From assembly GCF_007786445.1 (NCBI RefSeq), contig NZ_VNJI01000014.1, positions 62,001 to 126,000 on the forward strand: a stretch of 64,000 nucleotides of DNA, read 5' to 3'. This DNA is from Paenibacillus cremeus. Its GTDB lineage: Bacteria; Bacillota; Bacilli; Paenibacillales; NBRC-103111. The position numbers and the translations under genes are program-made. This document shows positions 52,120 to 61,308 of the stretch, one piece after another; within the stretch, counting starts at the first letter, position 1, and each line of letters opens with the position of its first letter. Below the pieces are notes generated by a model. It saw nothing but the letters and a program-made list of their open reading frames with translations. It had not been told where the DNA came from and made no database searches.

Positions 52120-52145
52120 GGATGCCAATTGCGGCATCCCTTTTT
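52120..52145 (+). terminator. Terminator of the importer operon
   Basis: Perfect GGATGCC/GGCATCC stem with loop AATTGC, then CTTTTTGC. Confidence 0.88.
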
Positions 52146-52232
52146 GCATAAAAGCGCACCAAGCTGCAGGTTAGGTGTGGTACACTCAGATTACTACTTA
52201 GATATGACCGAAAATGAAAGAGGAAGTCCCTT

Positions 52233-54038
52233 ATGAGAAGAAAGCCCTCCTTCAGCTGGCGGCAGAAGCTGATTACGATCTCGCTGTTGTGCTTGATGAT
52301 CCCCTCCATCGTTACCCTGGCCCTTACCGGGCTATATACGAAGAACGAGCTGACGAATAAAGCATCCATCAAATCGGAGCAGTCGCTGGAAGTAGCCGAT
52401 CTCTACATTTCCAACATCGTCAGGGACATGCTCAATGCCTTCAATACGTTGCAATATGATAGTGAATTCATAACCAACCTGAGAGCCGCCTGGAGCAGCT
52501 ACAATAAGAATGGCGGCAGCCAAGTCGATTTTTTCGCCTTCAAGCCGGTCTCTGAGAAGCTCGAACAGCTCACGTTCTTTGGCGGTCAAACCTACGTCAC
52601 CATTTTGCTGCCGGACGGGCTGATCTTCTCGAATTATTCGACGTATCAGAATGACCTATCCTTCTTGTATTCGGAGCCATGGATCAAGCAGATGGATGGG
52701 GACCCCGTCAATACGACCAATTGGATCGGCGCCCAGAACAATTATATCCGCTCCACAGCCGACCGCTATCCGAAGCTGATCACGGTGGTCCGGAGCTTCC
52801 GTTTATTTGCCAGCTCGCCGAATGCTTATATGATCATAAGCAAGCCGCAGGAGCAGTTTAACGAAATTTTTAGCAAATATGCGGAGGATCAAACGATCAT
52901 GCTGTTGGATGAGCAAGGGACGGTGCTATCCCAGTCCGACCCTGCTCGAATCGGGAGCCAGGTTCCCTCGTCCATGCTATACCCGGGGGAACTGCAGAAT
53001 TTGATGTGGGAGGGCCAGGAGTACATTGCCTTGAATCATCCGCTTTCCTTCGCGGGCTGGAGCCTGCAGTGCCTTACCCCTTACCGAATCATTACGGGCA
53101 GGATCGGGAATTTCCTGAACGATATCTTCGTCTTCCAAGCGTTGTTTTTCGTCGTATTTTCGTTCGTCTTGTTCTACTTGCTGCGGCAGCTGACCAAGCC
53201 GATCGTCCAATTGGTCAAGACGGCTACGCGAGTAGAGCTCGGCAACCTGGATGAACGCTCGCTGGTGACAGGGCAGGACGAAATCGGCCGGCTAGGTTCC
53301 TCGTTCGACCGCATGCTGGACCGGATCAAGGAAATGATTCAGCAGGTCGAATGGGAGCAGGGACGTAAGCGCATGGCGGAATTGGAGCTGCTGCAGGCCC
53401 AGATTAATCCCCATTTTTTATTCAATACGCTCAACTCGATCCGGCTACAGGTCAGGATGAAGGGCGAGGTGGAAATCGCAGAGATGATCGGTTCCTTATC
53501 CACGCTTCTGCGCATGACCATCAATCGGAATAACGAATATCTGACTCTACATGAGGAAGCTGGCACTATCGAGCAGTATATGAAGCTTATGAATTTTCGG
53601 CACCTGGAGAATGTTCAGCTGGCCACCCATCTGGCCTCAGACACGCTGCTAGCCATGATCCCCCGATTTACACTGCAGCCGCTCATTGAGAACGCGTATC
53701 TTCACGGGCTCAGGCAGAAGCACGGCCATATCACGGTCAGCTCGCGCATGCAGGGGCAGTATCTGTACGTTACGGTCCAAGATGATGGCATCGGCATGAC
53801 GGTGGAGGAGCTCGCGGCTGTGAGAGCGAAGCTTATGGAGGCTGATCAGCGGATAAAGTCGGCGAAGGAACGGTCATCGCAAATCAATGGGATCGGGTTG
53901 AAAAATGTGAATGAGCGCTTGCGCATGATCTATGGGGATGCCTACCTCTTTGAGATGGAGAGCTCGCCTGGAAACGGGCTGAAGCTGACATTGCGTATCC
54001 CGATCACATTCCGGAAGGAGGAAGCTGGACATGCATAG
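52233..54038 (+). CDS. Sensor histidine kinase, YesM/LytS-like
   Basis: A 601-residue membrane kinase: helix about 10-32, an extracellular dCache-like domain (about 35-285), helix about 290-315, HAMP (about 316-368), then a His_kinase domain with the phosphoryl acceptor His394 in QINPHFLFN and an ATPase region with DDGIGM and GIGLKNV. It senses an extracellular carbohydrate and phosphorylates the response regulator whose gene overlaps its end by 8 bases. ATG behind GAGGAAGTCC. Confidence 0.93.
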   Translation: MRRKPSFSWRQKLITISLLCLMIPSIVTLALTGLYTKNELTNKASIKSEQSLEVADLYISNIVRDMLNAFNTLQYDSEFITNLRAAWSSYNKNGGSQVDFFAFKPVSEKLEQLTFFGGQTYVTILLPDGLIFSNYSTYQNDLSFLYSEPWIKQMDGDPVNTTNWIGAQNNYIRSTADRYPKLITVVRSFRLFASSPNAYMIISKPQEQFNEIFSKYAEDQTIMLLDEQGTVLSQSDPARIGSQVPSSMLYPGELQNLMWEGQEYIALNHPLSFAGWSLQCLTPYRIITGRIGNFLNDIFVFQALFFVVFSFVLFYLLRQLTKPIVQLVKTATRVELGNLDERSLVTGQDEIGRLGSSFDRMLDRIKEMIQQVEWEQGRKRMAELELLQAQINPHFLFNTLNSIRLQVRMKGEVEIAEMIGSLSTLLRMTINRNNEYLTLHEEAGTIEQYMKLMNFRHLENVQLATHLASDTLLAMIPRFTLQPLIENAYLHGLRQKHGHITVSSRMQGQYLYVTVQDDGIGMTVEELAAVRAKLMEADQRIKSAKERSSQINGIGLKNVNERLRMIYGDAYLFEMESSPGNGLKLTLRIPITFRKEEAGHA

Positions 54039-55656
54039 GGTTTTACTGATAGATGACGATGTGGCGGTAGTGCAGTTTTTAGGGAAAATGATCTGTTGGG
54101 AGGAGCACGGACTGCAGCTTTCCGGTACCTGCACGAATGCCTACGATGCGCTGGAGCATTGCCGGGAGTCGATGCCGGATTTAATTGTCACCGATATCGG
54201 GATGCCGGGAATGGATGGGATCGAGCTCATTAAAGCCGTGAAGGAACTCAGTCCGCGCCCAAGGTTCGTGATTTTATCCTGTCATGACGAATTCCGCTAT
54301 GCGCAGCAAGCGGTTCAGATGGGCGTGGAGGATTACATTTTGAAAGAAACGCTGGAGCCGCAGTCGATGGTCGAGCTTCTAACCCGGATCAAGGAGAAGA
54401 TGAACAAGGAAGATGAGTTCCACTCCGAAGTGCAGAAGCTTCACCTGCAAGCCTACAATAGCAAAGCTTCTTTGAAGGAAAAATGGCTCCGGGATCTGCT
54501 CGCAACACCAGTTTCTGGGAACCCGTCCTGGATGCGTCAGCTGGAGGGCTTCGGATTTCAACCGCTGCTGCCGATGTTCATCCCTGTCGTCTGCCGATTG
54601 CATTGCCTAAGAGAAGCATTAAGCCGGTACGAAAAAAAGGACACCGTGAAATTCATTGTGGAAAACGCAGTGGAGGAGCTCCTGAAGAATGAGCCGGATG
54701 TGCTGTTGTTTAGTTATTCCTCCAAGGAATTTTGCTTCCTTTTTAACTGCCGGAAAGAATTGAAGATGAATCCTTACGAGCGGATAGCCGATGTATGCCG
54801 GAATGTTCAGCAAAAGCTGTCACAGGTGCTCAAGCTGCCTGTTTCCATGCTGCTCGGTGAGATGGCTCCGGATCTGCCTTCGATGAAACGGCAGGTTGCC
54901 CAGCTGCTCAAGGAAGCCGAATGGCTGTTTTATGCTTGGGAGCCTAAAGTCGTTAAGTTAAGCGAATTAGTCCGAACGGTGGGTGCCACGGAAGAGCCCC
55001 TGGTCTATTACTACGAATATGCCGATCGGCTGCATCGGTTTATTCTGGAGGGGAACTCGGATGCGTCAACGGCTGTGCGGCCTTTTATTGGGTTCATCTC
55101 CGAGCGCCGATTCTCGCCCAAAGCGGTCAAGCAGTTCGTTTTCAAGCTGGTGCTCGATATGATGCTAAAGCTGAAATTCAATCCGCAATACACTAACGAA
55201 AAGCTGCAGCGGGATCTGGATCAACTGACCAGCATCACCGAGCTGGAGAGGTGGCTTGTGGGTTTTGTTCGGGATGCGGTTACGCTTATGGAGCAAATCT
55301 CGCAGCAAAGCAAGAAGGTTGAGATTGTCGAAGCGCAAAAATATGTTCGGCTTCACGTGGACCATAAAATTACGCTGGAGGAAGTGGCGGATCATCTGCA
55401 CTTGAATCCGAGCTATTTTAGCCGTCTGTTCAAAAAGGAAACCGGGGAAACCTTCATCGAGTATGTGACGCGAGTCAAGATGGAGGAGGCCAAGGAGCTG
55501 CTCAACGGGTCGGACAAAACGCTGGAGACAATCTCGCGCATGCTGGGCTATGAGAATAAAGGGTATTTTGTCAAAGTATTTAAGCAGTATTATGGCGTCA
55601 TTCCCAGTCAGTTTGTCTACCATGCCTCATCCGCTGCCAAGGATTTTATTCGCTAG
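54031..55656 (+). CDS. Response regulator, YesN-like, with AraC output domain
   Basis: A 541-residue regulator: receiver domain (1-120) with acidic pocket LIDDD and phosphorylation site Asp55 (VTDIGMPG), a middle region of about 300 residues, and an AraC DNA-binding domain (about 430-530; LNPSYFSRLFKKETG and GYENKGYFVKVFKQYYGVIPSQF). ATG behind AAGGAGGAAGCTG. Partner of the preceding kinase; the pair probably controls the glucan genes upstream. Confidence 0.93.
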   Translation: MHRVLLIDDDVAVVQFLGKMICWEEHGLQLSGTCTNAYDALEHCRESMPDLIVTDIGMPGMDGIELIKAVKELSPRPRFVILSCHDEFRYAQQAVQMGVEDYILKETLEPQSMVELLTRIKEKMNKEDEFHSEVQKLHLQAYNSKASLKEKWLRDLLATPVSGNPSWMRQLEGFGFQPLLPMFIPVVCRLHCLREALSRYEKKDTVKFIVENAVEELLKNEPDVLLFSYSSKEFCFLFNCRKELKMNPYERIADVCRNVQQKLSQVLKLPVSMLLGEMAPDLPSMKRQVAQLLKEAEWLFYAWEPKVVKLSELVRTVGATEEPLVYYYEYADRLHRFILEGNSDASTAVRPFIGFISERRFSPKAVKQFVFKLVLDMMLKLKFNPQYTNEKLQRDLDQLTSITELERWLVGFVRDAVTLMEQISQQSKKVEIVEAQKYVRLHVDHKITLEEVADHLHLNPSYFSRLFKKETGETFIEYVTRVKMEEAKELLNGSDKTLETISRMLGYENKGYFVKVFKQYYGVIPSQFVYHASSAAKDFIR

Positions 55657-55693
55657 CTTAGGTGCGGAGTCAGGTTCACAAATCGTTCAATCC

Positions 55694-55747
55694 GAGGGGC
55701 TGCAGGTTGTGAGTATTATCACAGCTTGCGGCCTCTTTGTTTTTTTA
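55694..55747 (+). terminator. Terminator hairpin whose tip is an FNR-like palindrome
   Basis: A stem of about 18 pairs (55694-55712 with 55719-55737; four or five are G-T pairs) and a 6-base loop GTATTA, followed by TTTTTTT. The top five pairs are TGTGA/TCACA. Ends the kinase-regulator operon. Confidence 0.8.
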
Positions 55748-55751
55748 CAAT
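55708..55751 (+). promoter_or_regulatory. CRP/FNR-type palindrome and -10 of the ba3 oxidase operon
   Basis: TGTGA-GTATTA-TCACA (55708-55723) and TACAAT (55746-55751). The centre is 35.5 bases from the end of the -10, giving about -42 for the site, like the three other copies in this window. No -35 is needed for class II activation. Confidence 0.6.
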
Positions 55752-55800
55752 GAGAGCAACAGCAGCTGAAACATCTATACCAGTTGCAACAAGGAGGGGC

Positions 55801-55977
55801 ATGATGAACAATACGGTATTTCATCATCTAAACAAAGCTCGACAGTCGAAGGAGCCGCAGGCGAAATCCGAGCAGGAGCCGGCACTGAAAGGGACGTTTG
55901 CCAGCGTGCTGCTGCTCGGCGCGTTTGTGGTCGTGACTTGGGTCGCGGTTTTCGTTTTGTTTCTGGCTCGTCAATAA
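55801..55977 (+). CDS. Cytochrome c oxidase subunit IIa-like small membrane protein
   Basis: A 58-residue protein with one C-terminal membrane helix (about 34-56) after a polar N terminus. ATG 55801 follows AAGGAGGGGC (55804 also possible). Size, topology and position, first in a IIa-II-I gene order, match the small subunit IIa of ba3-type oxidases, whose single helix takes the place of the missing first helix of subunit II. Confidence 0.8.
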   Translation: MMNNTVFHHLNKARQSKEPQAKSEQEPALKGTFASVLLLGAFVVVTWVAVFVLFLARQ

Positions 55978-55998
55978 CAGATAGGGGGTAGAGGCGAT

Positions 55999-56469
55999 AT
56001 GCACATTCATCGATTGGAAAAAATTTGGCTGGGCTTAGGGCTCGGCACGCTGTTCGTCTTTTTAGGCGTCTTGGGGGTATCGGCCTTTGCGATGGGGGCG
56101 GCTACGCCGAGTATGCATCACCATACGATCGATCCGACCAAGGTGAATCAGACGGCACCATTCGATCAGCCGGGCATCAAGCAGGTGGCAGATAAGGAGT
56201 ACGAAGCGGTCATGACTGCGTTTGCTTTCGGGTATGCCCCGGAGAAGATGGAGGTTCCGGTCGGTTCTACGGTCCATTTTACCGTCACCAGCTCCGACGT
56301 CATTCACGGCTTCGAGATCCCGGGAACGAACGTCAACATGATGATCGTGCCGGGCGAAATCAGCCAGGTCTCCCACACCTTCACGAAGCCGGGCGAGTAT
56401 TTGATCCTGTGCAACGAGTATTGCGGGAGCGCCCACGAAATGATGAAAACGACGATCATCGTGAAATAG
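55999..56469 (+). CDS. cbaB: ba3-type cytochrome c oxidase subunit II (CuA subunit)
   Basis: A 156-residue protein with one membrane helix (about 11-34) and a cupredoxin domain. The complete CuA ligand set is present: His103 (DVIHGF), Cys138, Glu140, Cys142, His146 and Met149 (CNEYCGSAHEMM). It accepts electrons from cytochrome c or another donor and passes them to subunit I. One helix and short length are typical for the B family. ATG behind TAGGGGGTAGAGG, 21 bp after the small subunit. Confidence 0.95.
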   Translation: MHIHRLEKIWLGLGLGTLFVFLGVLGVSAFAMGAATPSMHHHTIDPTKVNQTAPFDQPGIKQVADKEYEAVMTAFAFGYAPEKMEVPVGSTVHFTVTSSDVIHGFEIPGTNVNMMIVPGEISQVSHTFTKPGEYLILCNEYCGSAHEMMKTTIIVK

Positions 56470-56510
56470 TGAAATGTAATCATTACGGAAGCTGAAAGGA
56501 AGAGACGGCA

Positions 56511-58166
56511 ATGGAGATCACCCAAATCGAACAAGGCTTTGATAAGAAGGACGGCGCGCTCGTTCTGGCCCATATTTTGTTCGCCTTCTTCGCACTGCTG
56601 CTCGGCGGGATTGCGGGACTGCTGCAGAGCGTAGTGCGGGGCGGGCTGTACACGCTGCCGGGCGGCATCGGCTATTATCAGCTGCTGACGGCGCATGGCG
56701 TTTTGATGGCGCTGGTGTTTACGACGTATTTTATCATCGGGTTCCTGTATTCCGGCGTTTCGTCCACTATGGGCGGAAGGCTGATTCCGTCGGTACGGCG
56801 CATGGGCTGGACTGGCTACACGCTGATGACGATCGGAGGACTGCTCGTCCTGGTCATGATCCTGCTGAATAAAGCGAGCGTGCTCTATACGTTCTATGCG
56901 CCGCTGAAGGCTTCGCCGTATTTTTACATCGGCTTGGCGCTCGTTGTCGTGGGCAGCTGGATTAGCGGCTTCGGTATTTTTTCGCAGTACATCTATTGGA
57001 AAAAGACGCATCAAGGCAAGCTGTCGCCGCTGTTCGGGTTCATGGCTGTCATGACGATGCTGCTGTGGCAAATCGCCACCATCGGCGTTGCTATTGAAGT
57101 GGTGGTGCAGCTGATTCCGTGGTCGTTCGGCTGGACGGAAACCATCAACATTATGCTGAGCCGCACGCTGTTCTGGTACTTCGGCCACCCGCTGGTGTAC
57201 TTCTGGCTCCTTCCGGCATACATCTGCTGGTACGTCATCATTCCGAAGATTATCGGAGGCAAAATCTACAGTGACGCGCTGGCCCGCATGTCGTTTGTGC
57301 TTCTGCTGCTGTTCTCGATTCCCGTCGGCTTTCACCATCAGCTGATGGAGCCCGGCATTAGTCCGTTCTGGAAGTTTCTGCAGGTCGTCCTGACGTTCAT
57401 GGTCGTCGTTCCTTCCCTCATGACCGCTTTCTCCTTGTTTGCAACGTTTGAGCTGAACGGCAGAAGAAAAGGCGCCACTGGCTTGTTCGGCTGGCTCAAG
57501 GTGCTGCCTTGGAGTGATGTCCGCTTCTTCGCACCGTTCATGGGGATGCTCGTCTTCATCCCGGCCGGCGCAGGCGGGATTGTAAATGCCAGTAACCAGA
57601 TGAACGCGGTTGTACACAACACGCTTTGGGTGACGGGGCACTTCCACCTGACGGTGGCGACCAGTGTGGCGCTGACCTTTTTCGGAATGACGTACTGGCT
57701 CATTCCTGTGGTTACGAACCGGGTGCTGACGCCGGCGATGAATAAGCAGGGCATCATTCAAACACTTCTCTGGTGCGTAGGCATGCTCTTCATGTCCGGG
57801 TCGATGCACACGGTGGGGCTATTCGGCTCCCCTCGCCGCACCGCCTACACGACCTACGGGGATCATCCGGATGCGGTACTCTGGATGCCGTACCATGTGG
57901 CGATGGCGATTGGCGGTATGATTTTGTTCATTGCGGTGCTGCACATCGTTTGGATTGTTATTTCGCTGCTGCGCTCGCCGAAAGGCGTGACGGAGTATCC
58001 GATCGGCGAATCGATGGAGCCGGAGGAAGCGACGCCGCGGTATTTGGAGCGGTGGAAGCTCTGGATCGCGATCACGGTCGTGCTCATCCTGTTCGCGTAT
58101 ACAGTGCCGGTGCTGCAGATGATCGGTCCGATGAATCCGGGCTCGCCAGGCTATGTGACTTGGTAG
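56511..58166 (+). CDS. cbaA: ba3-type cytochrome c oxidase subunit I
   Basis: A 551-residue membrane protein with about 13 helices. Ligands are visible: a heme b His in LTAHGVLM near residue 62, CuB ligand His226 with Tyr230 in HPLVYFWLLP, CuB ligands His275 and His276 (FHHQLMEPG), and His377/His379 in GHFHLT for hemes a3 and b. The sequence HPLVY and short length put it in the B (ba3) family, with high oxygen affinity and fewer pumped protons. ATG behind GAAAGGAAGAG. Last gene of the IIa-II-I operon. Confidence 0.95.
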   Translation: MEITQIEQGFDKKDGALVLAHILFAFFALLLGGIAGLLQSVVRGGLYTLPGGIGYYQLLTAHGVLMALVFTTYFIIGFLYSGVSSTMGGRLIPSVRRMGWTGYTLMTIGGLLVLVMILLNKASVLYTFYAPLKASPYFYIGLALVVVGSWISGFGIFSQYIYWKKTHQGKLSPLFGFMAVMTMLLWQIATIGVAIEVVVQLIPWSFGWTETINIMLSRTLFWYFGHPLVYFWLLPAYICWYVIIPKIIGGKIYSDALARMSFVLLLLFSIPVGFHHQLMEPGISPFWKFLQVVLTFMVVVPSLMTAFSLFATFELNGRRKGATGLFGWLKVLPWSDVRFFAPFMGMLVFIPAGAGGIVNASNQMNAVVHNTLWVTGHFHLTVATSVALTFFGMTYWLIPVVTNRVLTPAMNKQGIIQTLLWCVGMLFMSGSMHTVGLFGSPRRTAYTTYGDHPDAVLWMPYHVAMAIGGMILFIAVLHIVWIVISLLRSPKGVTEYPIGESMEPEEATPRYLERWKLWIAITVVLILFAYTVPVLQMIGPMNPGSPGYVTW

Positions 58167-58193
58167 GGAGCGGGAGCTCAGAAACAGCAAAGG

Positions 58194-58225
58194 AGCTAAG
58201 CCACTTTCATGTGCTTAGCTTTTTT
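58194..58225 (+). terminator. Terminator of the ba3 oxidase operon
   Basis: AGCTAAGC (58194-58201) pairs with GCTTAGCT (58213-58220), then TTTTTT. Confidence 0.88.
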
Positions 58226-58279
58226 GCTTTTTGGGGAAAAGGCACAGGGGATCGTTTTGTAACGAAGCATAAGACCATG

Positions 58280-59560
58280 CTGCAGCCACCCGTGGATCGC
58301 ACGGGGCCAGTCCAAAGCGGAAAAGTCGCGCTGCAGCCGCCCGTGGATCGCACAGGGCGAGTCCAACGCGGAAAATCCGCGCTGCAGCTGCCCGTGGGCC
58401 GCACGGGGCTAGCCCAACGCGGAAAATCCGCGCTGCAGCCGCCCGTGGACCGCACGAGTCTAGCCCAACGCGGAAAATCCGCGCTGCAGCCGCCCGTGGA
58501 CCGCACGGGGGCTAGTCAACGCGGAAAATCCGCGCTGCAGCCGCCCGTGGACCGCACGGGGCCAGTCCAACGCGGAAAATCCGCGCTACTGCCGCCCGCG
58601 GGCCGCACGGGGCCAGTCCAACGCGGAAAATCCGCGCTGCAGCCGCCCGTGAGCCGCACGAGGCTAGCCCAACGCGGAAAATCCGCGCTGCAGCCACCCG
58701 TGGACCGCACGGGACGAGTCTAACGCGGAGAATCCGCGCTGCAGCCGCCCGTGGGCCGCACGGGGCCAGTCCAACGCGGAGAATCCGCGCTGCAGCCGCC
58801 CATGGATCGCACGAGGCTAGCCCAACGCGGAAAATCCGCGCTGCAGCCACCCGTGGGCCGTACGGGGCCAGTCCAAAGCGGAAAATCCGCGCTGCAGCCA
58901 CCCGTGGATCGCACGGGGGGAGCCCAACGCGGAAAATCCGCGCTGCAGCCACCCGTGGGCCGTACGGGGCCAGTCCAAAGCGGAAAATCCGCGCTGCAGC
59001 CGACCCCGGATCGCACTTGGCGAGTCCAACGCGGAAAATCCGCGCTGCAGCCACCCGTGGGCCGTACGGGGCCAGTCCAAAGCGGAAAATCCGCGCTGCA
59101 GCCGACCCCGGATCGCACTTGGCGAGTCCAAAGCGGAAAATCCGCGCTGCAGCCGCCCGTGGGCCGCACGGGGGCCAGTCCAAAGCGGAAAATCCGCTAC
59201 AAGCCACCCGTGGATCGCACGGGGCCAGTCCAAAGCGGAAAATCCGCGCTGCAGCCGCCCGTGGATCGCACAGGGCGAGTCCAACGCGGAAAATCCGCGC
59301 TGCAGCCACCCGTGGGCCGCACGGGGCCAGTCCAAAGCGGAAAATCCGCGCTGCAGCCACCCGTGGATCGCTCGGGGGGAGCCCAACGCGGAAAATCCGC
59401 GCTGCAGCCACCCGTGGGCCGTACGGGGCCAGTCCAAAGCGGAAAATCCGCGCTGCAGCCGCCCGTGGGCCGCACGGGTCAGTCCAACGCGGAAAATCCG
59501 CGCTGCAGTGGACTACACGTGGCGAGTCCAAAGCGGAAAATCCGCACTACTGCCGCCCAT
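58280..59560. repeat. Tandem array of about 25 copies of a 51-bp double-hairpin repeat
   Basis: The word CTGCAG (or variants CTACTG, CTACAA) starts units at 58280, 58331, 58382 and so on every 51 bp to 59453; the last units are 50 and about 44 bp. Each unit has two inverted repeats: CGCGGAAAATCCGCG and CCCGTGGA(C/T)CGCACGGG, plus AGTCCAA or AGCCCAA between them. Units differ at few positions (GGACC/GGGCC/GGATC; AACGCGG/AAAGCGG). Since 51 is a multiple of 3 and the unit rarely contains stops, several frames on both strands stay open for up to 339 codons. None has a convincing start or ribosome site, so these are treated as non-coding. It fills the space between two terminators. Confidence 0.95.
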
Positions 59561-59682
59561 GGACGAATACCGCATCGAAGATTGGTTAGGAAAGAAGAAA
59601 GTAGAAGAGTAATCGCAGTAGATCCATGAGGATATGCGTACGGGGTAGGGCAGCGGCTGGCACAAAATATGCATACGCACAG

Positions 59683-59716
59683 AAAAGGACCTGACGGCCA
59701 TCCGTCAGGTCCTTTT
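59683..59716. terminator. Bidirectional terminator
   Basis: Perfect 15-bp stem AAAAGGACCTGACGG/CCGTCAGGTCCTTTT with loop CCAT. Ends the 51-aa gene on the minus strand and any transcript leaving the repeat array. Confidence 0.95.
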
Positions 59717-59723
59717 CTTAGAA

Positions 59724-59879
59724 TTAATTCATAATAATCCCGTTAAACAAATGCTCATTGCCCAGCATCAGGTTAATGAGGAAATACAATAAGGGCGAAG
59801 CGGTCGCGGCGCAGAACAGAATGACGATCAGACCCAGACCTTTAAAGCTTGGCTCATAATTTCTAGTAGTGGTTTTCAT
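59724..59879 (-). CDS. 51-residue single-span membrane protein
   Basis: Reads MKTTTRNYEPSFKGLGLIVI, then a hydrophobic stretch (about 14-40) and ends NGIIMN. ATG 59879 follows AAAAGGGG at 9 bases. One membrane helix with a polar N terminus. It has its own terminator downstream and an FNR-like promoter upstream, and lies between the ba3 oxidase and a chemoreceptor. No family is recognised; the size and layout resemble accessory subunits of oxidases, which is a guess. Confidence 0.7.
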   Translation of the reverse strand: MKTTTRNYEPSFKGLGLIVILFCAATASPLLYFLINLMLGNEHLFNGIIMN

Positions 59880-59922
59880 TCTTCATACCCCTTTTCGTTA
59901 GGTTGCTTGCTGCTATAGTTCA

Positions 59923-59965
59923 AGTGTAAAACAGCCTGCTCTGAAAATATGTGATATTTATCACA
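59923..59965 (-). promoter_or_regulatory. CRP/FNR-type palindrome and -10 of the 51-aa membrane protein gene
   Basis: TGTGA-N6-TCACA at 59950-59965; on the minus strand the -10 is TACACT (59928-59923). Centre to end of -10 is 34.5 bases, placing the site near -41.5. Confidence 0.6.
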
Positions 59966-59983
59966 ACCAGGGTGGATTCCAGA

Positions 59984-61282
59984 TTACACCGTAAAAAATC
60001 CGATTTGCTTCTTCAGATTCGTCGACTGTTCCCTCAACACGTGGGAGGAGGCGGCGATCTCCTCCATGACGGCGGTCTGCTCTTGCGTCGAGGACAGCGC
60101 GCCTCGGGCGCCGGACAGGATGCCCACGGCAATATCGGCAACGTCTCGAGCCTTAACCAACGTGATCTGCACTTGATCCGTTTGGGTGGCGACCATGGAC
60201 GCGATATGAGCGACCGCTTGGGACACTTTATCGGCTTCGCCGATGATGCTCTGCAGCGCCGCGGCGGCGGATTCGCCCTTGACCGACTCGTGACTAGCCA
60301 GCTCGAACTGGTCAGTCATCTGAACGACGGCATGGCGAACCTCGGATTGAATTTGCCCGAGCAGCTGATTGATGTCGTGGACGGCATGCGAGCTTTGCTC
60401 GGCCAGCTTCTTCACTTCACCGGCGACGACTGCAAAGCCCTTGCCGTGCTCGCCGGCTCGGGCCGCTTCAATCGAAGCATTCAAGGCCAGCAAATGCGTC
60501 TGGTTCGACAGCTCGCCGACCACACCCGAGATGACCTCGATTTCCTTCGCGTTGCCTTCCAGCTGCTGGACCACGTGCAGGGTCTCTTGATGCGCGTCCG
60601 CCAGCTTTTGCACGCCGCTGACCAAGGATTGGATCACCTTCGTGCTTTCTTCAATGACCTGGATCATCATGATAGTGAACTGGCGGGCCGTATCGGCTTG
60701 CCCATGGATGTCTTGGGTCGCTCTTGTAATGTGCTCCACCGATTGGAACATCGCCTCCGAAAGCTCCGACTGCTGCTCCGCGCCCTGGGCGATATCGTCG
60801 ATCGTCGTGGTGATCCGTTCGATATGGGATGCAGCTTGTCCAATGGCAAGCCGCAATTCCTCGACATGCGTGTCGGTGCCGACAAAATTGGTGGAGATGC
60901 CAGCGATCATGCCGCGAATGTTTTCGAGCATGGTATGGAAGGAGGTGCCCAGCGCGTGTAATTCATCATCGGATTTGCTAGGAATGATCTCTACATTCAG
61001 GTGGCCAGAGGAGGCCTGGTTAGCGGCGTCGGTCAGCTGCAGCAGCGGTTTGACGAGCCATTTGGCGGCGAGCCAGCCCAGAAAGGTGGTCCAGAAAATC
61101 CCCAGGGACAGCACGAGCGGAATAAACAGCCACTGCGGGAGATAAGGCCTAAACACGTCCTGCAGCGAAAAAATAAACACCGCACTCGTAAAGTATGTGA
61201 TGGTCGAGACGACGGCAATGCCAAGCACCATTTTTTTAATAATGCCAAACCGGGTTTTGTTTCTCATTCTCGCGTACCCCAT
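59984..61282 (-). CDS. Methyl-accepting chemotaxis protein
   Basis: A 432-residue receptor. Two membrane helices (about 15-37 and 44-66) are joined by a very short loop, so there is hardly any extracellular sensor; a HAMP region (about 67-120) and the MCP signalling domain follow, with the conserved hairpin tip [23 protein letters not shown] 61282 is used, but ATG 61267 is possible. Its ligand may be sensed in the membrane or through a partner; next to respiratory genes, energy or oxygen taxis is likely (inference). Confidence 0.92.
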   Translation of the reverse strand: MGYARMRNKTRFGIIKKMVLGIAVVSTITYFTSAVFIFSLQDVFRPYLPQWLFIPLVLSLGIFWTTFLGWLAAKWLVKPLLQLTDAANQASSGHLNVEIIPSKSDDELHALGTSFHTMLENIRGMIAGISTNFVGTDTHVEELRLAIGQAASHIERITTTIDDIAQGAEQQSELSEAMFQSVEHITRATQDIHGQADTARQFTIMMIQVIEESTKVIQSLVSGVQKLADAHQETLHVVQQLEGNAKEIEVISGVVGELSNQTHLLALNASIEAARAGEHGKGFAVVAGEVKKLAEQSSHAVHDINQLLGQIQSEVRHAVVQMTDQFELASHESVKGESAAAALQSIIGEADKVSQAVAHIASMVATQTDQVQITLVKARDVADIAVGILSGARGALSSTQEQTAVMEEIAASSHVLREQSTNLKKQIGFFTV

Positions 61283-61308
61283 TTCTCTATCATCTTGTTT
61301 CCATGAAA

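Noticed and set aside
56304-57809. 501-codon open frame on the minus strand over the oxidase genes
   Set aside because: Antisense to cbaA and cbaB, which have full metal-ligand sets; the translation is Arg/His/Gln-rich shadow sequence.
58280-59560. Long open frames on both strands (up to 339 codons with a 17-residue period)
   Set aside because: They are a direct result of a stop-poor 51-bp unit; several frames are open at once, none has a ribosome site, and base changes do not favour silent positions in any one frame.
58280-59560. CRISPR array
   Set aside because: The whole unit is repeated, with no unique spacers, and no cas genes are present.
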